Part shown: positions 59,746 through 64,000 of the stretch, piece by piece | How positions within the stretch are numbered: the stretch's first letter is position 1 | Layout of the letters: every line of letters begins with the position of its first letter | DNA from: G963556115 sp963675945 | GTDB taxonomy: Bacteria > Planctomycetota > SZUA-567 | DNA: 64,000 nucleotides | Assembly: GCA_963675945.1 (NCBI GenBank) | Contig: OY780932.1 | Location: forward strand, 2,604,001-2,668,000 | Reading direction: 5' to 3' | The notes under the pieces: model-generated | The model's input: the letters and a program-made list of their open reading frames with translations, nothing else | What the model was told of the DNA's origin: nothing | Databases searched by the model: none | Translations under genes and position numbers: made by a program

Positions 59746-61566
59746 TTATTGGTTACTGCGTTGTGCTTCATTGTATTGTTTAACTTTGATGGCGAGTAAT
59801 GAGAGATCTGCCGGGGAAACTCCGGAGATCTTGGCCGCTTGACCGATAGTCTCGGGTGCTATATCGCTGAGTTTCTCTCTGGCTTCAAGGCGTAGACCGC
59901 TGATACTGGAGTAGTCAAAACCATCCGGAATGCGCAGGTTGTGATTGCGTTTGAGTTTCTTAATCTGGTTCATATGCCGCTCTATATAGCCGGCATAGCG
60001 TGTCTCAATTACAGCTTGTTCACTCGCTCTGGCTGAGACAGAACCAAACAATTCCGGGGTTTGAGCCGCAACCGTTTCCCATTCTGAATCAGGATTTTTT
60101 AAATACTGGGCAATGGTTTTGCCTTCATGGCGTGTGCTCTGGAGCAGGCTTAGGGTTGCGCTGATCTCTGCTTGCAAAGTCTGGATCTGGTTGGCACGTT
60201 CTTCACTGATCAGTCCCAGTTCTCTAGCTCTGGCACCAAGGCGCAGATCGGCATTGTCTTGGCGTAATAGAAGTCTGTATTCGGCTCTGCTGGTGAAGAG
60301 TCGGTAAGGTTCATCGGTGCCACGGGTTACAATATCGTCTATGAGTACGCCGATATACGCTTCGTCGCGCCCCAGGATAAAGGGTGGGCGTTTCATAATT
60401 TGTAAAGCGGCATTTATCCCAGCGTAGATCCCTTGTGCCCCAGCTTCTTCATAACCGGAAGTACCGTTGATCTGCCCTGCAAGGAATAGACCCTTTACTA
60501 GCTTGGTCTCCAGAGTATTACGTAGCGCCTTGGGCGAGATGGCATCGTACTCCACAGCATAACCAAAACGCATAATTTCTGCTTCCTCCAGCCCCGGGAT
60601 AGATCTGACCATCTTAACCTGCGACTCGGTATCAATACTGGTGGCTAGGCCATTGAGGTAGACCTCCTCGGTGTTGCGCCCTTCGGGTTCAACAAATACA
60701 TGGTGCTGCTTTTTCTCAGGGAAACGGGCAATCTTGAGTTCGAACGATGGACAGTAGCGCGGCCCCGTACCCTCTATCTGTCCGGAAAATAGCGGCGCAT
60801 CGGCGAGTATATCCTCGATTATCTTCTGGGTCTGTGGTGTAGTCCAGGTAGCCCAGCAGGGTATCTGCTCCAGTTCTAAGGATTTGGTCAGGTAGGAGAA
60901 GGGCTGTGGCGGCTCGTCGCCGGGTTGGAGCTCCATCCTGGAGAAATCGATACTCCCGGCGCGTACCCGGGGGCAGGTGCCGGTCTTCAGTCGGAGCAGG
61001 GGGAGTCGCAGGCTCTCCAGACTCTGGGAAATTTCAACCGCTGCAGGTTCGCCGAAGCGCCCGCCGGGAGCAATATGCTCGCCAATGTGGGTCTTGCCCC
61101 GCGGGAAGGTGCCGGTACAGACGATCACAGCCTTGCAGCTGATTTCAAGCCCAATGGCGGTTCGTACGCCGCAGACCTGTCCCCCGGCGGTGATGATATC
61201 GGTGACCCGGTCTTGGAGGATACTGACATTCGGGGCGGACTCCAGGTAGTGTTTCATCCAGTGCTGGTATGCCCATTTATCGGCCTGGGCGCGCGGTGAG
61301 CGCACTGCCGGACCTTTGGAGGATTTTAGCATGCGAAATTGTATGCCGGTGGCATCAATGCACAACCCCATGGCACCGCCCAGTGCATCAATCTCTTTTA
61401 CTAACTGTCCTTTAGCTAGTCCACCGATGGCCGGGTTGCAGGACATTTGGGCGATAGTATCCAGCGACATTGTCACCACCAAGGCGTCAATACCCATCCT
61501 GCCTGCTGCCAATGCGGCTTCACATCCGGCGTGCCCAGCTCCAATTATTACTACATCTGTCTTCAT
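59746..61566 (-). CDS. mnmG: tRNA uridine 5-carboxymethylaminomethyl modification enzyme MnmG (GidA)
   Basis: MnmG uses FAD, and works with MnmE, to modify U34 of some tRNAs. The FAD motif DVVIIGAGHAGCEAA, the CNPAIGGLAKGQLVKEIDALGG, GTGPRYCPSFELK, and GYEEAGAQGIYAGINA motifs are all present. The length of 606 is normal for the start at ATG 61566; an upstream in-frame codon at 61617 would add 17 unrelated residues. mnmE is not here. Upstream is the large repeat region. No clear ribosome binding site. Confidence 0.96.
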   Translation of the reverse strand: MKTDVVIIGAGHAGCEAALAAGRMGIDALVVTMSLDTIAQMSCNPAIGGLAKGQLVKEIDALGGAMGLCIDATGIQFRMLKSSKGPAVRSPRAQADKWAYQHWMKHYLESAPNVSILQDRVTDIITAGGQVCGVRTAIGLEISCKAVIVCTGTFPRGKTHIGEHIAPGGRFGEPAAVEISQSLESLRLPLLRLKTGTCPRVRAGSIDFSRMELQPGDEPPQPFSYLTKSLELEQIPCWATWTTPQTQKIIEDILADAPLFSGQIEGTGPRYCPSFELKIARFPEKKQHHVFVEPEGRNTEEVYLNGLATSIDTESQVKMVRSIPGLEEAEIMRFGYAVEYDAISPKALRNTLETKLVKGLFLAGQINGTSGYEEAGAQGIYAGINAALQIMKRPPFILGRDEAYIGVLIDDIVTRGTDEPYRLFTSRAEYRLLLRQDNADLRLGARARELGLISEERANQIQTLQAEISATLSLLQSTRHEGKTIAQYLKNPDSEWETVAAQTPELFGSVSARASEQAVIETRYAGYIERHMNQIKKLKRNHNLRIPDGFDYSSISGLRLEAREKLSDIAPETIGQAAKISGVSPADLSLLAIKVKQYNEAQRSNQ

Positions 61567-61776
61567 CTTTATTAGGAAAAACCTTGTCTTGCAATGAGAA
61601 TTTATTAAAGACTGCATTGTATGTGATTGCCATGCTAAGTCAAGGGCTGGTAATAATTAATCGTTGCTGAGTTAAATCTCTAAGGTATTATTCGCTATTA
61701 CTGAGACTTCCCGCTTATCCATGAAAATTGCTACCTTAAAACGCTACACAACTCGACCTGAAGGGAGAGAATTTTG

Positions 61777-61810
61777 CCTACTTTTGCCCGCTGCTCGGGC
61801 GAAAAGTAGG
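61777..61810. repeat. Hairpin at the edge of the first repeat
   Basis: CCTACTTTT-GCCCG (61777-61790) and CGGGC-GAAAAGTAGG (61796-61810) pair over 14 bases with one bulge. It spans the left edge of the first 142-bp repeat; the second copy keeps only the right arm. Confidence 0.6.
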
Positions 61811-61931
61811 TCGAAGACGCTGCGAGCAGGCGAGCAGTGGCTGAGAATTTAATCGTAGGACGCTGAGGAGTGAGGCTCCGCTAAGTACTTCGCGCAAAGA
61901 ACTTAAACTTTAGCAAATCAAAAATCTTACC
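61790..61931. repeat. 142-bp direct repeat, copy 1
   Basis: The stretch from GCTGCTCGGG to CTTACC recurs, without gaps, at 62243-62384. The first ~40 and the middle ~30 bases are most alike (for example GAAAAGTAGGTCGAAGAC and GGAGTGAGGCT), and the right end has diverged. Confidence 0.75.
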
Positions 61932-62060
61932 AAAAGGTGTGTATTCTTTGATTGTAGCATTTAGGTTTTTGAGTAAGAAATAGATTTGGCTGTAATCACT
62001 GCTTTTGCACGTAGCTGGTATCTGAGTTATAAAACTACTTATCTTATGATTATACTCTCA

Positions 62061-62224
62061 GGTTTTATTCGTCTACTCATAAAACCTTCGACACACCTTT
62101 GGAAAAGGTGTGCTAAACGCCCATGCAAATGGGCGGGCTGCGAGATGCAGCCTCAGCCGGTAACTGTGTTATCGGCTGGTATTATTCCTTTCAATTTAAT
62201 ATGAAAATCACGTTAGTGATTTTC
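62061..62224. repeat. Six consecutive hairpins
   Basis: Inverted repeats lie end to end: 62061-62086 (8 bp), 62092-62112 (9 bp), 62118-62135 (7 bp), 62136-62152 (6 bp), 62154-62178 (11 bp, one G-T), 62203-62224 (9 bp). Loops are 3-10 bases. Being palindromic, they fold on either strand. Confidence 0.75.
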
Positions 62225-62242
62225 TTAACTCAATCGGTGCCA

Positions 62243-62384
62243 GCTGCTCGGGTGAAAAGTAGGTCGAAGACACTGCGAGCAGGCGAACAATGTCTGTAGA
62301 GTATAATCTTGGACGCTGTGGAGTGAGGCTTCGCTAAGCGCTCTGCGCAAAGAGTTGTGATTCTAGCCAGCCTAAAATCTAACC
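62243..62384. repeat. 142-bp direct repeat, copy 2
   Basis: Ungapped match of 61790-61931, shifted by 453 bases. The left-hand hairpin arm in front of copy 1 is missing here. Confidence 0.75.
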
Positions 62385-62709
62385 CCGAAGTCCTGCACAC
62401 CAAAGGTAGTATATTTAAACTTGGTTCAAGACAAGTAAGTACTTTCTTTTGCAAGGGGCTTCTTGCCCCCTGTACCCCTCGCAAACGCTGTGTGTTTGAT
62501 CACATTCCGTACCCTTTACGGGCATCGAGATCCTCAAACTTCTGAGTAAAGGCTCCGTGTCCTTACAACCTCGGTACGCAGTTCGCATAGGGCTTATTTC
62601 GCAAAGTGTAATTTGAGAGCTTGGGGTAAAATAAAACAGTTGCAGTGGGATACAACGACGTTTTATGCTTAGAATGAGATGATAAGCAGAAGGAGAGAGT
62701 GCAGATATG

Positions 62710-64000
62710 CTATCTGAGCATTGAGGCTATCTTCTGGATAAACTTCTCATCACCTTGTTCTTGAGCGCAATCGGCAAGGAAGGTTACTGCAGAATCAAGG
62801 TTGCGCTTTGCTTCATCATTTTCGCTCCACTTCTCCAGCGCATTTTGAAAGTAGAGGATCGCTTTGAGGATCTCGCCGTAATCCTTGCTGATCTTACCTT
62901 GGGCTAAAATTTTCTTGGCTTTGGTCGAGAGCTCAACACTCTCATAGTGGGTCTTAATTGCATTTTTGAACTCATCAACACTGCTGTATCTGTCCTCTTG
63001 TTTGGTTGACATGGCTTTCATCGCCGTCTTCAAGAGTTCACTGTTGACCCATGGTTCTTCAATAACATTATTTCCGGCATTGTTAATACACTGGACTATA
63101 CTCTCACCGGTATGAGGAACTTGACCGGTAAGTACTTCAAAGAGGATGGCTCCGAGAAGATATATATCACTCTTCTCGTTAATCTGATCCTCATAGCCCA
63201 GCGCCATCTCGGGAGCCATATAGGCAGGGGTGCCGGCGATAGCGTCTTCATAGCGGATGGGAGGCGCAAAAGAATTCTTACGTACTCCTGCAGCCAACCC
63301 CCAGTCGGTAATAAGTACCTCGGAATATTTGCCGAGCATGACATTGTCAGGTTTTAGATCCCGGTGAATAATCCCCTGGCTGTGGGCAAAGGCAACACCA
63401 TTGCAGACGGCAAGAAGTATTTCGATGTTCTCCTGGAGTGAGTTGGCGTCAATAATGTCACACCAGGGAGTACCGTCTACCAGCTTCATGGCATAGAATA
63501 CGCTATTCTCTTCATTGAGTCCTAGATCGTAGATGGGAACAATATTAGGGTGTTCCAGTCTGCCGGTGATTGCGGCTTCGGTACAGAGTTTCTGGCTGTT
63601 GGATGGACCCACCTTGGTTTTGGACTCTGATAGCTTGATGGCTACGTTTCTGCCGATAGCCTTCTGTTTGGCTTTGAGTATAATGCCCATTCCACCACTG
63701 CCAATGGTCTCGGTTATCTCATAGTCAATTGAGTCTTCGGGCGCAACTTTGGAGGTGATGTTTGAGCCATCAAAGAGAATTGCAAAGTTGCGAGGATTGG
63801 TATTGACTTTGAGTTCGGCATGTTCTGGAGCTATTTTAACTTTGCTCTTGTTGGGGGCAAGTAAGTCATTCTCGGAAAAGAAGCCACTAGTGCTTTCTCG
63901 CGGTACAGAGGTGGTGGCATGGCGTAGGATTGAGGTAGTAGAGGTTATCTTGATCTCATTATTACAGGCGGGACATCTGTGATTTTTGATCTCAATCTTT
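62710..64000 (-). CDS. Ser/Thr protein kinase with N-terminal zinc-ribbon half and C-terminal helical repeats (5' end outside window)
   Basis: The frame stays open to the window edge, so the N terminus is missing. Before the kinase, a CPAC pair (near 63965) hints at a zinc ribbon and an acidic linker follows. The kinase domain has GSGGMG (glycine loop), VAIKL, HRDLKPDN (catalytic loop), TDWGLA (DWG in place of DFG), APEM and DIYLLGAILFEVLTG. After it, ~70 helical residues (ILAQGKISKDYGEILKAILYFQNALEKW) resemble TPR repeats. All catalytic residues are present. The FHA protein at 29470 could be a substrate or partner, but is distant. Confidence 0.9.
   Translation of the reverse strand, partial: KIEIKNHRCPACNNEIKITSTTSILRHATTSVPRESTSGFFSENDLLAPNKSKVKIAPEHAELKVNTNPRNFAILFDGSNITSKVAPEDSIDYEITETIGSGGMGIILKAKQKAIGRNVAIKLSESKTKVGPSNSQKLCTEAAITGRLEHPNIVPIYDLGLNEENSVFYAMKLVDGTPWCDIIDANSLQENIEILLAVCNGVAFAHSQGIIHRDLKPDNVMLGKYSEVLITDWGLAAGVRKNSFAPPIRYEDAIAGTPAYMAPEMALGYEDQINEKSDIYLLGAILFEVLTGQVPHTGESIVQCINNAGNNVIEEPWVNSELLKTAMKAMSTKQEDRYSSVDEFKNAIKTHYESVELSTKAKKILAQGKISKDYGEILKAILYFQNALEKWSENDEAKRNLDSAVTFLADCAQEQGDEKFIQKIASMLR

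Larger units (their letters stand above)
61567..62709. other. 1.1-kb non-coding region with repeats and hairpins
   Basis: Between two minus-strand genes (kinase and mnmG) there is no convincing open frame. It holds two ungapped 142-bp direct repeats (61790-61931 and 62243-62384, offset 453), a near-perfect hairpin (61777-61810), and six hairpins in series (62061-62224). A short GGGGC/GCCCC hairpin lies at 62456-62470. A frame on the minus strand across the second repeat is dismissed as chance. Confidence 0.7.

Noticed and set aside
62230..62484. 84-codon minus-strand frame inside the second repeat
   Set aside because: It runs across the repeat and flanking DNA, has no ribosome binding site, and its sequence is low-confidence and repeat-derived.
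61567..62709. CRISPR array
   Set aside because: Hairpins and two copies of a long repeat are present, but there are no short regularly spaced repeats with unique spacers and no cas gene.

Overview
This is an ordinary, densely packed bacterial chromosome segment. I see about 64 protein genes, one tRNA, and no rRNA, CRISPR array, phage or transposase. The cell has an outer membrane: there is an LpxH-like lipid A enzyme, a beta-barrel outer-membrane protein, several lipoproteins with the Lgt enzyme that lipidates them, a LolA-like periplasmic protein, DapB for a diaminopimelate wall, and a GmhA/DiaA-type SIS protein. McsB-type arginine kinase, HEAT-repeat and receiver proteins, a Ser/Thr kinase with DWG in place of DFG, and a LIM/DA1-like secreted protein fit the PVC superphylum (Lentisphaerota or a relative). 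That placement is an inference; no 16S rRNA or ribosomal protein is present to test it. TTG and GTG starts are common, and most starts follow a clear GGAG-type ribosome binding site.

Layout. 1-3.2 kb: 3' end of an SbcC-type ATPase, a small AhpD-like protein, an LpxH-like phosphatase and EF-P. 3.3-5.7 kb: an outer-membrane barrel and class II fructose-bisphosphate aldolase. 6.1-12 kb: a sugar-uptake unit (cupin isomerase-like gene, ABC ATPase, permease, binding protein) under a LacI-family regulator, with three visible operator-like sites. 12.4-18.2 kb: ACT protein, nadA, yggS, proC, a DUF167 protein and a copper ATPase fused in frame to a CopZ-like domain. 18.4-26.2 kb: lipoprotein, HEAT plus receiver protein, large membrane-anchored protein, exported HEAT protein, metallo-beta-lactamase-fold enzyme, XRE regulator and a membrane GGDEF protein. 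26.3-32.6 kb: tRNA-Arg(CCG), nadD, hflX, FHA protein, miaB, a possible 23-residue leader peptide and a methyltransferase. 32.7-40.2 kb: acetyltransferase, mcsB, ribE-miaA, and a tight ruvB/methyltransferase/spoIID/enolase-superfamily operon on the minus strand. 40.4-47.9 kb: scpB, lgt, LolA-like protein, SIS protein, typA and two tandem SBF-type transporters. 48.2-53.3 kb: thrC, dapB, Gfo/Idh oxidoreductase, YhaO-like nuclease and Nudix. 53.3-64 kb: diguanylate cyclase with a degenerate receiver, ribF, peptidoglycan-binding lipoprotein, LIM/DA1-like protein, small proteins, cobO, mnmG, a 1.1-kb non-coding region of repeats and hairpins, and the C-terminal part of a Ser/Thr kinase.

Several genes share pathways although they are scattered: nadA and nadD (NAD), ribE and ribF (FMN/FAD), miaA, miaB and mnmG (tRNA wobble and position-37 modification), efp, hflX and typA (ribosome function), thrC and dapB (aspartate family), and SpoIID with an enolase-superfamily enzyme (probably wall turnover). 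The points most worth a second look are the copA-copZ fusion that keeps an internal start site, the exported LIM/DA1-like protein, and the run of six hairpins between two 142-bp direct repeats near 62 kb. I did not find a clear new multi-gene system.
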